From NCBI RefSeq assembly GCF_029543085.1, contig NZ_CP119967.1, positions 3,808,501-3,872,500 on the forward strand: a stretch of DNA of 64,000 bases. The letters run 5' to 3'. Within the stretch, counting starts at the first letter, position 1. The number at the start of each line of letters is the position of its first letter. Below the pieces are notes generated by a model, which saw only the letters and a list, made by a program, of their open reading frames with translations, searched no databases and had not been told where the DNA came from. The stretch comes from Pseudomonas sp. A34-9 (GTDB lineage: Bacteria; Pseudomonadota; Gammaproteobacteria; Pseudomonadales; Pseudomonadaceae). Shown here in pieces: positions 1 to 8,370 of the stretch. A program made the translations under genes and the position numbers.

Positions 1-1
1 C

Positions 2-2383
2 GACGCCGTCTGGGACTGGGACCTGAAAACCAACCAGATCCTCTGGAGCGACGCATTGCAGCAGGCGTATGGCTATGCCTCGGCAGCCATCGAACCCACG
101 TGTGACTGGCGGTTTGCGCAGATCCACCCGCAGGATCGTGCGCGGGTCGAAACCTCGATTCGGGCTGCGATTGATGGCGCCGGTACGACCTGGAGCGCTG
201 AGTACCGCTTCCTCTGCCACGATGGTTCATACGCCGAAGTGCTTGACCGCGGACATCTGATCCGCAATACCGATGGCAAGGCCGAACGCATGATCGGTGC
301 CATGCTTGACCTGACCCGCTTGCGCAGCGCCGAAACGGCACTGCGCCAGAGTGAAGAGCGCTTCAGCACCATTCTGGAAACCATCGAGGCGGCGTTTGCC
401 ATCGTCCAAGTCAAATTCGACGCCGACGACCACCCCATCGACTATTGCTTTGTCGAGGCCAACCCGGCATTCGAGCGCCAGGCCGGGGTCAACCTGCGGG
501 GCAAGTGGGTCACCGAGTTTGCGCCCAACCTGGAGAAATTCTGGTTCGAGACCTACGGCCATGTGGCCAAGACCGGCGAGCCGGCCAACTTCGAGAACTA
601 CGCCAATACCTTCGAACGCTGGTTCGATGTGCGCGCCGTGCGCGTCGGTGACCCGGCCGATCGGCAGATCGCGATTTTCTTCAGCGATGTCACCGAGCGC
701 CGCGACGCGCAGGAGCGTTTACGCATCAGCGAGGCGGTGGCCAGGGAGAACATCGAACGCGTGCAGCTGGCCCTTGCCGCTGGCGCCATTATCGGTACCT
801 GGCATTGGCACCTGCCCAGCGATCGCATCAGCGTCGATGAAGCTTTCGCTCGGGTGATCGACCTCGACCCCGCCTGGGGGCTCGACGGTCTGAGCCTGGA
901 ACAAGTGGTGATGACCGTTCACCCGGACGACCGGGAGGGGCTGACCGCCGCCATCAACGAAGTCAGAGCCCGCGGCGGGGCCTATTCGCACCAGTACCGG
1001 GTGCGCGGCGCGGATGGCAAATACACCTGGATTGAAGCGAACGGCCGCGTCGAGTGCGCCGAAGACGGCACACCTTTACGCTTTCCCGGCGTGCTTATCG
1101 ATGTCGAAGACCGGCGCAACGTCGAAGCCGAGCGCGACCGGGTCACTGTCGCGTTAAAAGCCCTCAACGACACGCTGGAACAACGGGTCTCGGCGCGAAC
1201 AGCAGACCTGATGCAAGCCGAAGAAAAGCTGCGGCAATCGCAGAAAATGGAAGCGGTCGGACAACTCACCGGGGGTCTGGCCCATGACTTCAACAACCTG
1301 CTGGCGGGTATCTGCGCATCCCTTGAGCTGATGGACAAACGCATCGCCCAAGGGCGTCTGAGCGACATCGACAAATACATGCTGATCGCACAAGACGCCG
1401 CCAAACGCGCGACGGCCCTGACCCACCGTCTGCTGGCATTCTCCCGACGCCAGACACTCGATCCACGGCCAACTGAAGTCAACGCGCTGATCGCCGGCAT
1501 GACCGAACTGAGCCAGCGCACCGTCGGCCCGAGCATTCGCTTGAAGACGGTCATCGCCGCCGATCTTTGGCCGGCACTGGTCGATGCCAGTCAACTGGAA
1601 AACGCCCTGCTTAACCTGTGCATCAACGCCCGCGATGCGATGCCCGATGGTGGCAGCATTGCCGTCGAGACCGCCAATCGCACCCTGGAGGCTGACTCGG
1701 CGCGGGCATTGGACATGCCAGTGGGGCAATACCTGTGTTTGTCTGTCACAGACACTGGCACGGGGATGAGCGCAGAGGTAATCGCCAAGGCTTTCGATCC
1801 GTTCTTCACCACCAAGCCACTGGGCCAGGGCACCGGGCTGGGACTTTCGATGATTTATGGTTTCACCAAGCAATCCGGCGGACAGGTACGAGTGCAATCG
1901 ACGGTGGGTCAAGGCACCACCATTTGCATTTACTTGCCGCGCCACCGGGGCGAAACGCCGCGCAGTCACGATGATGCGCAAAGCCTGACAACGCCGCATG
2001 CCAAGGCCGGCGAGACCATCCTGATCGTCGACGACGAACCCACCGTCAGGACACTGCTCAAAGATGTGCTGAGCGACCTCGGCTTCAACCTGCTCGAGGC
2101 GGCCGACAGTGTTGAAGGACTGGAGGTATTGCGCTCCAGCGCACATATCGATTTGCTCATCACCGATGTCGGCTTGCCCGGCGGCATGAACGGTCGGCAA
2201 CTGGCTGATGCCGGCAGGCAGATCAGGCCGAAACTGAAGACGTTGTTTATTACCGGCTACGCGGAAAGCTCGGTGATCGGCAACGGTCAACTCGGCCCGG
2301 GCATGCAAGTACTGACGAAACCCTTTGTCGTCGACACGCTGGTGTCACGCGTCAGTGGCCTGCTGTCCATCGACGTCGAGTAG
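2..2383 (+). CDS. hybrid sensor histidine kinase (PAS-PAS-PAS-HisKA-HATPase-REC), 5' end cut by window
   Basis: Signal-transducing histidine kinase with a fused receiver domain. The frame is open from the first bases of the window and reads as the core of a PAS fold before the first ATG at 56, so the true start lies upstream. Two further PAS segments follow, each opening with a typical helix (one begins QSEERFSTILE), then a coiled-coil linker. The HisKA box holds the phospho-acceptor His at 1283-1285 in the HDFNN context. The ATPase shows the N box (NARDAMPDGG), DTGTGMS and GQGTGLGLS. A C-terminal receiver carries DDE near its start and the phospho-Asp (codon 2165-2167) in ITDVGLPGG. No output domain follows, so signal transfer to a separate partner is inferred. 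The last 39 bases overlap the convergent diguanylate cyclase gene. Stimulus unknown. Confidence 0.93.
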   Translation, partial: DAVWDWDLKTNQILWSDALQQAYGYASAAIEPTCDWRFAQIHPQDRARVETSIRAAIDGAGTTWSAEYRFLCHDGSYAEVLDRGHLIRNTDGKAERMIGAMLDLTRLRSAETALRQSEERFSTILETIEAAFAIVQVKFDADDHPIDYCFVEANPAFERQAGVNLRGKWVTEFAPNLEKFWFETYGHVAKTGEPANFENYANTFERWFDVRAVRVGDPADRQIAIFFSDVTERRDAQERLRISEAVARENIERVQLALAAGAIIGTWHWHLPSDRISVDEAFARVIDLDPAWGLDGLSLEQVVMTVHPDDREGLTAAINEVRARGGAYSHQYRVRGADGKYTWIEANGRVECAEDGTPLRFPGVLIDVEDRRNVEAERDRVTVALKALNDTLEQRVSARTADLMQAEEKLRQSQKMEAVGQLTGGLAHDFNNLLAGICASLELMDKRIAQGRLSDIDKYMLIAQDAAKRATALTHRLLAFSRRQTLDPRPTEVNALIAGMTELSQRTVGPSIRLKTVIAADLWPALVDASQLENALLNLCINARDAMPDGGSIAVETANRTLEADSARALDMPVGQYLCLSVTDTGTGMSAEVIAKAFDPFFTTKPLGQGTGLGLSMIYGFTKQSGGQVRVQSTVGQGTTICIYLPRHRGETPRSHDDAQSLTTPHAKAGETILIVDDEPTVRTLLKDVLSDLGFNLLEAADSVEGLEVLRSSAHIDLLITDVGLPGGMNGRQLADAGRQIRPKLKTLFITGYAESSVIGNGQLGPGMQVLTKPFVVDTLVSRVSGLLSIDVE

Positions 2384-3892
2384 GCGCTGCGCCCGGGATG
2401 CCATGAACCGGTTGCGCCCGGCGGTCTTCGCTTGATACAGCGCCTGATCGGCTGACTCGATCAAACCGTGCACAGGGTCCAGGTGGGAACCGCGCGCGGC
2501 GGCGATGCCGATACTCAGGCTCACGCGGGCCACGGGACTGGTGGGGTGGGCAATGTTTGCTTGCTGTAAACGCTCAATGATCATCTGCGCCACCACGGCG
2601 GCACCGTCGATGCCGGTGTCGGGCATGATGACCGCGAACTCTTCGCCGCCGTAACGCGCGACCAGGTCTGACGGTCGCCGCACACACTCATCCAGCACGG
2701 TAGCGACGGCTTGCAGACAGGCGTCGCCGGCCACGTGCCCGAGCGCATCATTGAAGCGTTTGAAATAGTCGATATCGATCATCAGCAACGCCAGTGACGA
2801 GCCGTCGCGCCTTGCCCGCAGCGCCTCTGTGGCCAGGGTCTGGTCGAAGCAGCGCCGATTCGCCAGACCGGTCAGCGCATCCTTCATGGCCAACAGTTCC
2901 AGTTGCCGATTGGAGCCGAGCAACTGCTGCTGAGCGATGCGCAGTTCGCCTTCCACCTGGGTCCGGCGCCGGATGTCGAGGATCAAGAACCAGCCGATCA
3001 GGCCGGTGAGCCCCAACAACCCCGCCACTACCACCGCCGACAGCAGTGCCTCGGTTCGCCACGCCGTGAGCGCTTCACGCTTGCCGATGGCGACCGTGGT
3101 AATCAGTGGCAATTTTTCACTTTTGCGGAAGGCGTAGAGGCGTTCGACGCCATCCAGGCTGGAGGTATAAGACGCGGTGCCGACCGATTGATCGACCAGG
3201 TACTTGGCGTAAATCGGCGACTTGGAAAAGTTGCGGCCCATGTCCTGCTCGCGGAAGGGATAGCGCACCAGCAACGTGCCGTCGGTATACGACAAGCCGA
3301 TGGCCCCGTCCTGGCCGATGTCGAGTTTGCCGAACAGACGCAAAAAGTTTTCCACGCCCAGGGTCACGGCCACGACCCCGGCAAACTCGCCGCGATCGTC
3401 ATTGAAACGGCGGCTGACGGTGATCACCCATTCCTGATTGGAACGGCTGCGGATGGGCGGCCCGATAAAGGGTTCGCGGCTCGCATCGTCGCGATGATGA
3501 ACGAAATAGGCCCGATCACTGCTGTTGGCGCCCACCGGGATCGGCCGGTTCGACGACATCAGCCAGTGGCCATGGCGGTCATAGATGGTAATACCGCTCA
3601 GCTGTGGCATCAGCGGTTGCTGGCGGTTGATCAATGCACTCAGGCGCTGGATCTGCGCGGGGCCACTGCCTTCGGTTTCCAGGCGTTCGACCAGTCCGAG
3701 CAACAGCAGCGAACTTTGCCGGACGATGCCCTCGGAATAGGTCTCGAGTGCCTGGGTCAGGTTCAACCCGTGCACGTTGACCTCTTCCAGCGCGCGATCG
3801 CGCGAAGACAGGACTTTCCAGATGGTCAGCGACGCCAGAGAGCAGCCGATGACCAGCAGCAAGAGGATGACGAGGTGGGTATCACGCTTCAC
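2345..3892 (-). CDS. membrane diguanylate cyclase with periplasmic Cache-type sensor
   Basis: Predicted c-di-GMP synthase, 515 aa. A transmembrane helix at about residues 7-27 is followed by a roughly 250-residue periplasmic region resembling a double-Cache sensor. A second membrane helix lies near 280-305, then a short linker and a C-terminal GGDEF domain. The active-site motif is GGEEF (residues 415-419), and a product-inhibition I-site RPSD sits five residues upstream at 406-409, so both catalysis and feedback look intact. The start is GTG; no better in-frame start is evident. The 3' end overlaps the convergent hybrid kinase gene by 39 bp. Role in biofilm or motility control is family knowledge; the ligand is unknown. 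Confidence 0.93.
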   Translation of the reverse strand: MKRDTHLVILLLLVIGCSLASLTIWKVLSSRDRALEEVNVHGLNLTQALETYSEGIVRQSSLLLLGLVERLETEGSGPAQIQRLSALINRQQPLMPQLSGITIYDRHGHWLMSSNRPIPVGANSSDRAYFVHHRDDASREPFIGPPIRSRSNQEWVITVSRRFNDDRGEFAGVVAVTLGVENFLRLFGKLDIGQDGAIGLSYTDGTLLVRYPFREQDMGRNFSKSPIYAKYLVDQSVGTASYTSSLDGVERLYAFRKSEKLPLITTVAIGKREALTAWRTEALLSAVVVAGLLGLTGLIGWFLILDIRRRTQVEGELRIAQQQLLGSNRQLELLAMKDALTGLANRRCFDQTLATEALRARRDGSSLALLMIDIDYFKRFNDALGHVAGDACLQAVATVLDECVRRPSDLVARYGGEEFAVIMPDTGIDGAAVVAQMIIERLQQANIAHPTSPVARVSLSIGIAAARGSHLDPVHGLIESADQALYQAKTAGRNRFMASRAQRLLDVDGQQATDA

Positions 3893-4157
3893 GAAAGTAC
3901 CTTTTGGAAAGTCCGGTTTCCCGTTCCGGCCGTTACTGACTCAAGGCAATAACAACGGTCGTATGTCCTCGACTGGCGCAAGGATACAAGTAGCGCGTTG
4001 AACGCGCAGCAATCGCGTGACGGAACGTCGTTTTCAGGCCCTGGGCGTTGTTTCGTAGCGACATGGCGGCGGCCTGCAACTAATATTCACGGCTGAAGGT
4101 CATTAGGATTGCTGAGGTTGAATCCATCCGCAGACCTCGAACATTGAAGACACTGCC

Positions 4158-5408
4158 GTGGCCGCTGATCTCGACCGCCGAAACAACCTGTCTCTGGACA
4201 GCCTGAACTTTTTCCTCGCTGACGTGCGCGACGGCCTCGGCCCCTATCTGGCCATTTACCTGTTGGCGGTGCATCACTGGGAGCCGGCCAGCATTGGCCT
4301 GGTGATGACCATTGCCGGGGTCGCCGCGCTGATCACCCAGACCCCCGCCGGCGCCTGGGTCGACAACAGCCGGCGCAAACGTGCGTTGATTGCGATCGCC
4401 GCGCTGCTGGTGACCGGCAGTTGCCTGCTGCTGCCGTTCGTGACGTCCTTCACTTGGGTGGCGTTGACGCAAACCCTGAGTGCGATGGCCGCCTCGATAT
4501 TCGCCCCGGCCATTTGTGCGATTACCCTGGGCATGACCGGGCCGCGAGCGTTTACGCGACGAACCGGCCGCAACGAAACCTTCAATCATGCCGGCAATGC
4601 CTGCGCCGCCCTGCTGGCCGGGGTGTTCGCTTATCTGTTCGGCCCGGTGGCGGTGTTCTATCTGATGGCAGCCATGGCGCTGGCCAGCGTCATCGCCATT
4701 GCCTGCGTTTCGCCGCAAGCCATTAATCATGATCTGGCCCGCGGACTCGATCCCGCCGACGCCGGTCACCGCCAGCCTTCCGGTTTATCCGTGTTGCTCG
4801 GCAACCGACCGCTGCTGCTGTTCGCCATTTGCTGTGCGCTGTTCCACCTCGCCAATGCGGCGATGTTGCCGCTGGTGAGTCAAAAACTCGCGCAAGCCAA
4901 TTTGCAGATGGCCACCCCGCTGACCTCCGCCTGCATCGTGGCGGCGCAGTTGGTCATGGTGCCGGCGGCATTACTGGTCGGGGCCAAAGCCGATCTGTGG
5001 GGACGCAAACCGCTACTGCTGGCCGGTTTTCTGATCCTGCCGGTGCGCGGCGTGCTCTATACGCTGTCGGACGATGCCTATTGGCTGGTCGCGGTGCAGA
5101 TGCTCGACGGCGTTGGCGCGGGTCTGTTCGGCGCCTTGTTTCCGATCATGGTCAAAGACCTCACCCAAGGCACCGGACACTTCAACGTCAGCCTCGGCGC
5201 ACTGACGACGGCCTTCGGGCTGGGCGCGGCGCTGAGCAACGGCCTCGCCGGGTTCGTGGTGCAGGAGGCCGGTTACAGCGCGGCGTTTCTGACCCTGGCC
5301 GGTATTGCGGCCGTGGCGGTTGTCCTGCTGGGGCTCGGGGTGCCGGAAACCCAGCACAGTGGTCGTCAGGCTGAAACCGGGGTGGTCGAGGCCGCAGCAG
5401 AATCCTGA
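4158..5408 (+). CDS. MFS family transporter
   Basis: Secondary transporter of the major facilitator superfamily, 416 aa, with roughly twelve hydrophobic segments spread along the protein. A typical MFS loop follows the second helix (AGAWVDNSRRKRALI) and a related one comes mid-protein (GAKADLWGRKPLLLAG). Substrate cannot be told from sequence. The start used is GTG at 4158, with no upstream in-frame ATG; the protein then begins with a short basic segment before the first helix, which suits an MFS N-terminus. It stands alone: the upstream diguanylate cyclase is divergent, with 265 bp between, and a bidirectional terminator follows. Confidence 0.85.
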   Translation: MAADLDRRNNLSLDSLNFFLADVRDGLGPYLAIYLLAVHHWEPASIGLVMTIAGVAALITQTPAGAWVDNSRRKRALIAIAALLVTGSCLLLPFVTSFTWVALTQTLSAMAASIFAPAICAITLGMTGPRAFTRRTGRNETFNHAGNACAALLAGVFAYLFGPVAVFYLMAAMALASVIAIACVSPQAINHDLARGLDPADAGHRQPSGLSVLLGNRPLLLFAICCALFHLANAAMLPLVSQKLAQANLQMATPLTSACIVAAQLVMVPAALLVGAKADLWGRKPLLLAGFLILPVRGVLYTLSDDAYWLVAVQMLDGVGAGLFGALFPIMVKDLTQGTGHFNVSLGALTTAFGLGAALSNGLAGFVVQEAGYSAAFLTLAGIAAVAVVLLGLGVPETQHSGRQAETGVVEAAAES

Positions 5409-5447
5409 ACGTAACCTGCGGTTAAGCCTTAATGTGCAGACACGACA

Positions 5448-5480
5448 AAAGCCTGCTTTTCAGGGCAGGCTTTGCTTTTC
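5448..5480. terminator. bidirectional Rho-independent terminator between MFS gene and ycaC
   Basis: Perfect 9-bp stem AAAGCCTGC/GCAGGCTTT (5448-5456 and 5465-5473) around an 8-base loop, with T-rich sequence on the right and an A-run on the left. It can end the rightward MFS transcript and the leftward ycaC transcript, whose stop codon is at 5493. Confidence 0.8.
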
Positions 5481-5492
5481 GCTCACGTCGGC

Positions 5493-6125
5493 TTACTTCT
5501 GCTGAGCGGTCAGCGCCGAGTAGCTGTTCATCAGGTTGCGGTAGTTGGGGATTCGCTGCGACAGCAAGTTACCCAGCCCTTCAATGTCGTTGCGCCAGTC
5601 GCGGTGCAGCTCACAGGCCACCGAGAACCAGTTCATCATCTGTGCGCCGGCCTGGGTCATGCGGCTCCACGCAGCTTGTTGCACGGTGGTGTTGAAGGTG
5701 CCGGAGGCGTCAGTCACCACAAACACATCAAACCCTTCCGCCAGTGCCGACAAGGTCGGGAACGCTACGCAGACATCCGTCACTACACCGGCAATGATGA
5801 TTTGCTTGCGGCCGGTGGCTTTGATCGCCTTCACAAAATCTTCGTTGTCCCAGGCGTTGATCTGACCAGGACGAGCGATGTACGGCGCGTCCGGGAACAT
5901 CTCTTTCAGTTCTGGTACCAGCGGGCCGTTCGGGCCTTGTTCGAAACTGGTGGTGAGGATGGTCGGCAGTTCGAAGAACTTGGCCAGATCGGCCAGGGCC
6001 AGCACGTTGTTCTTGAATTCGTTGGGCGAGAAGTCCTGTACCAGAGAAATCAGACCGGTCTGGTGATCGACCAGCAGCACAATGGCGTCGTCTTTGTTCA
6101 GGCGGTTGTAGGTTGGAGTGGTCAT
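5493..6125 (-). CDS. ycaC: YcaC-type isochorismatase-fold hydrolase
   Basis: Cytoplasmic cysteine hydrolase of the isochorismatase/nicotinamidase fold, 210 aa. It closely matches what I know of E. coli YcaC along its whole length, including the stretches FKNNVLAL, INAWDNEDFVKA and VACELHRDWRND. Candidate catalytic residues are Asp20 (LLVDHQ), Arg85 (IARPG) and Cys119 (VVTDVCVAF). The physiological substrate of YcaC proteins is unsettled. The ATG at 6125 is preceded by AAGGGA at about 8 nt. It is a single-gene unit ending at the shared terminator. Confidence 0.92.
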   Translation of the reverse strand: MTTPTYNRLNKDDAIVLLVDHQTGLISLVQDFSPNEFKNNVLALADLAKFFELPTILTTSFEQGPNGPLVPELKEMFPDAPYIARPGQINAWDNEDFVKAIKATGRKQIIIAGVVTDVCVAFPTLSALAEGFDVFVVTDASGTFNTTVQQAAWSRMTQAGAQMMNWFSVACELHRDWRNDIEGLGNLLSQRIPNYRNLMNSYSALTAQQK

Positions 6126-6296
6126 GGCGTGCGTCCCTTATCAATGTTGGATTTGTTATTGCGTTCAAGTTGGGTACAGATTACTGACGCATCGAAAAGG
6201 GATAAATCGGTTGAAACGCGTTTAACCGTCAACCTGAACAGGACAATTACGCGATGACGTTCTCGTTGTTGCCAGATTTAAGCCAGCACAATCAGG

Positions 6297-6312
6297 GTTA
6301 TTAGCTAATAAC
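6297..6312. promoter_or_regulatory. 16-bp perfect palindrome in the ycaC/luxR divergent intergenic region
   Basis: The 318-bp gap 6126-6443 separates ycaC (leftward) from the luxR-type gene (rightward) and holds no convincing gene. It contains the perfect palindrome GTTATTAGCTAATAAC, about 130 bp upstream of the regulator's ATG and 170 bp from ycaC. Its position and symmetry suit an operator for a dimeric regulator; which one is unknown. AT-rich sequence just downstream (6313-6355) could hold a promoter. Confidence 0.35.
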
Positions 6313-6443
6313 ACCTTCATTAAACAGTCGCTCAAACGTTGTACTAGGATAGGATCCAAGTCTGCGGTATTTCGTCGACCAAGGAGATCGTCGACAGGGC
6401 AGCAGACGTTTTTGAATTAACGCCTCTCAGGGATGACACGCAT

Positions 6444-7190
6444 ATGAATTCACACTTGTTCCCCCACATCGGCAAGGTCATCGCCAGCACCGGCAGCCGG
6501 CACTTCCCGCGCATGCTGCATGACCTGATCCTGACGCAACTGGCAGTAGACGCCACGCACATCCGGCAGATGCGTGTCGAACCGGTGGGCCGCGCATCGA
6601 GTCGCCATGAGCCGGAGCCGCTGAAAGAGCCGGCCCTGCTCGCCGAAACGGTGTTTTCCGAACACAGTGCGGCGGCCCACCATTTACAGAATCCGCCAGC
6701 CGCGACCAGCGCAGACGCCTCGCAACTGCACCTGACCCGGCGCAAGGACGGCTACCGCTACGTGATTTCGGTGTACCGCAACGGCGAGTCGCAGCGCTTT
6801 TCCGCGCAGGAGCGCAGCCTGTTGCAGGACATTTCCCCAGTGCTGCTGCCGATGGTGGAAAAACACATCAACGCCCTGCAACCAGCCACTCCTGATCCGC
6901 AAACCCCGTCCGAAGCAGCCGAAGGTAATGGCCTGGAAACATTGCGCCTGCGCTTCGACGAACGCCTGGTGCAACTGGGGCTGAGCCTGTCGAACCGCGA
7001 AACCGAAGTGTGCGTCGGCCTGCTCGCCGGCCGCACGGCGCCGGAACTGGCTGAACAGTTGGCGTTGAAGGTCAACACCGTGGAGAGCTATCTGAAACGG
7101 GCGGCGATCAAGCTGGGCATCAGCGGGCGGCATTCGTTGATGCGCTGGATGTATTCGCCGTTGGAGACGTCGGCGTCGAGTGCGGCGTGA
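6444..7190 (+). CDS. LuxR-type transcriptional regulator, far-side regulator of the lipopeptide locus
   Basis: DNA-binding regulator, 248 aa. The C-terminal 60 residues are a LuxR/GerE helix-turn-helix (NRETEVCVGLLAG, then VNTVESYLKRAAIKLG). The N-terminal part does not look like an acyl-homoserine-lactone-binding domain. It resembles the regulator at 51145-52002: both begin with an aromatic-rich segment ending IASTG and share the ...YVISVYR / CVISFYR core. Such orphan LuxR-type proteins flank lipopeptide NRPS clusters in fluorescent pseudomonads and activate them (ViscAR/ViscBCR, ArfF; family knowledge). Here it points towards macB but is separated from it by DUF6124-like genes and an IS element. 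The ATG is preceded by AGGGA about 10 nt upstream. Confidence 0.88.
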   Translation: MNSHLFPHIGKVIASTGSRHFPRMLHDLILTQLAVDATHIRQMRVEPVGRASSRHEPEPLKEPALLAETVFSEHSAAAHHLQNPPAATSADASQLHLTRRKDGYRYVISVYRNGESQRFSAQERSLLQDISPVLLPMVEKHINALQPATPDPQTPSEAAEGNGLETLRLRFDERLVQLGLSLSNRETEVCVGLLAGRTAPELAEQLALKVNTVESYLKRAAIKLGISGRHSLMRWMYSPLETSASSAA

Positions 7191-7220
7191 TACGCAGGGA
7201 TTAGCGAGGACTTCGGTTTT

Positions 7221-7443
7221 TGCGGTGTGCCCGTGAGATTCCCCCCTCACCCCAGCCCTCTCCCCCAAGGGGGGCGAGGGGGAAAGGGAGCCGATCTCGG
7301 TTGGGTTCGAGCCTGAGTTTGCCTTGGGAGCCGAATTTATTGCTGTTCAAAACCTGAGTTCGACTCGGTATCCCGCGTCGGCGTATCTCCAGCAAACACT
7401 GCGGTCAGTCCCCTCTCCCACTGGGAGAGGGTTAGGGTGAGGG
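7221..7443. repeat. MITE-like repeat, copy 1
   Basis: About 200-220 bp, nearly identical to the interrupted copy ending at 10024. Its ends are inverted: CCCTCACCCCAGCCCTCTCC on the left and GGGAGAGGGTTAGGGTGAGG on the right, where the latter's complement reads CCTCACCCTAACCCTCTCCC. There is no coding capacity between them. The right end supplies the stop codon of the small gene at 7432-7713. Confidence 0.75.
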
Positions 7444-7713
7444 CAATCCCACGGCATGATCCAATGCCTGATTCACCGCCAATTTCCCCAACATCACCAC
7501 TTGCGCAATACCCAGCAGGGTCTGGCGATTGGGCCCCTCCAGCATCCCGGCAAAATCAGCAAGCATGACCGAGGCGGATGCCAGCGATTCACAGGCGTTT
7601 GCCAGCAGGGATTCGGTATCGGTTTGCGGGTTGACCCGGAACATAGCGTTGGGCGTATAGGGCTTGGCCATGATGTTGGCCGCAGTAACCGGCGGATCGG
7701 GTGTCTTGGACAT
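7432..7713 (-). CDS. DUF6124/DUF3077-like small protein, 3' end inside a MITE
   Basis: Protein of 93 aa with no assigned function. Its C-terminal 60 residues parallel those of the upstream neighbour (TESLLANACESLASAS... against DETLLVEAYESLSSAS..., both ending in a VVMLGKLAV/VIMLSELVV helix and LD(H/N)), so the two are tandem paralogues 59 bp apart. Family naming rests on recall of short Pseudomonas proteins of the DUF6124/DUF3077 type. The last codons (LPSP-stop) are read from the terminal inverted repeat of MITE copy 1, so the original C-terminus may have been replaced. Confidence 0.75.
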   Translation of the reverse strand: MSKTPDPPVTAANIMAKPYTPNAMFRVNPQTDTESLLANACESLASASVMLADFAGMLEGPNRQTLLGIAQVVMLGKLAVNQALDHAVGLPSP

Positions 7714-7737
7714 AAGCTCAAACTCCTTCTGCGCAGC

Positions 7738-7755
7738 GAGGGAGCAGGCTCCCTC
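7738..7755. repeat. short REP-like hairpin between the two DUF6124-like genes
   Basis: Perfect 8-bp inverted repeat GAGGGAGC/GCTCCCTC with a 2-base centre. It lies in the 59-bp gap between the paralogous genes and resembles half of a Pseudomonas REP element. It has no T-run, so it is not a classical terminator. Confidence 0.5.
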
Positions 7756-7772
7756 ACGCGGCCGTTTCGCAG

Positions 7773-8138
7773 TTAGTTGGGCAAGCGCCGGTTGTCGAGG
7801 ACGCGACTCACCACCAATTCACTCAACATGATCACCTGTTGCAGGATCAGCATTTTCTTGCGGTGAGGGCTGTCGATCGAGTCGGCAAGGTCGCGGGCCA
7901 TGTCACTGGCCGAGGACAGCGATTCGTAGGCTTCAACGAGCAGGGTTTCGTCGTCGACGGTAGGGTCGATCAGGTAGATCTTGCCGGTTTTGCGGGTGGG
8001 CTTTGAGGTTTTGAGCGCGGAAGGATTGAGGTAGAAACTGATCGCTCGTTCTGTGGCCTCTTTGATGTTTTGAGGTTCGAGGGCGGCGTCGTAGGGGATT
8101 GGATCGGTGTCCGGAGGGTTCGGCGTGGCTTTGAACAT
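7773..8138 (-). CDS. DUF6124-like small protein
   Basis: Protein of 121 aa, unknown function. The N-terminus MFKATPNPPDTDP is characteristic of a family of small Pseudomonas proteins (DUF6124, from memory). The C-terminal half is a predicted helical pair shared with the neighbour at 7432-7713. The ATG at 8138 is preceded by a long untranslated leader rich in hairpins (8165-8370). No signal peptide or membrane segment is evident. Likely co-transcribed with its paralogue. Confidence 0.8.
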   Translation of the reverse strand: MFKATPNPPDTDPIPYDAALEPQNIKEATERAISFYLNPSALKTSKPTRKTGKIYLIDPTVDDETLLVEAYESLSSASDMARDLADSIDSPHRKKMLILQQVIMLSELVVSRVLDNRRLPN

Positions 8139-8164
8139 AGATAAAGTCTCGTATCGAAATTAAC

Positions 8165-8370
8165 TGGAGCCATCACTTTCGCTACCAAACGAAGGTGGTG
8201 GCCATGCGCGGGTTGGTAGACCGGTCGATACGGAAACCCGGCGCTCATGAATGAGCCCCACGCATGTCCACCATATAAAACGCAGCCGCAAAAAAGAGAC
8301 TGCATAAGGTGGCGCCATACGGCGGTACCGAAGCGGGCTACCAAACCCGATCACTGATTTGCAGTGACAG
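8165..8370 (-). promoter_or_regulatory. candidate structured leader RNA upstream of the DUF6124-like gene
   Basis: The 433-bp gap 8139-8571 has no convincing gene. Read on the minus strand it holds a chain of inverted repeats: TCACTG/CAGTGA with a 5-base loop (8351-8367), CGGG/CCCG (8334-8349), GCTCAT/ATGAGC with a 2-base loop (8243-8256) and CTACCAA/TTGGTAG closing a larger loop (8182-8219). The unpaired word TTTGGTAG recurs. All lie within 230 bp of the start codon at 8138. I recall similar sequence ahead of DUF3077/DUF6124-type genes in other pseudomonads. A 93-codon frame also crosses it (8160-8441). Nothing recognisable was seen in 8371-8540. Confidence 0.4.
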
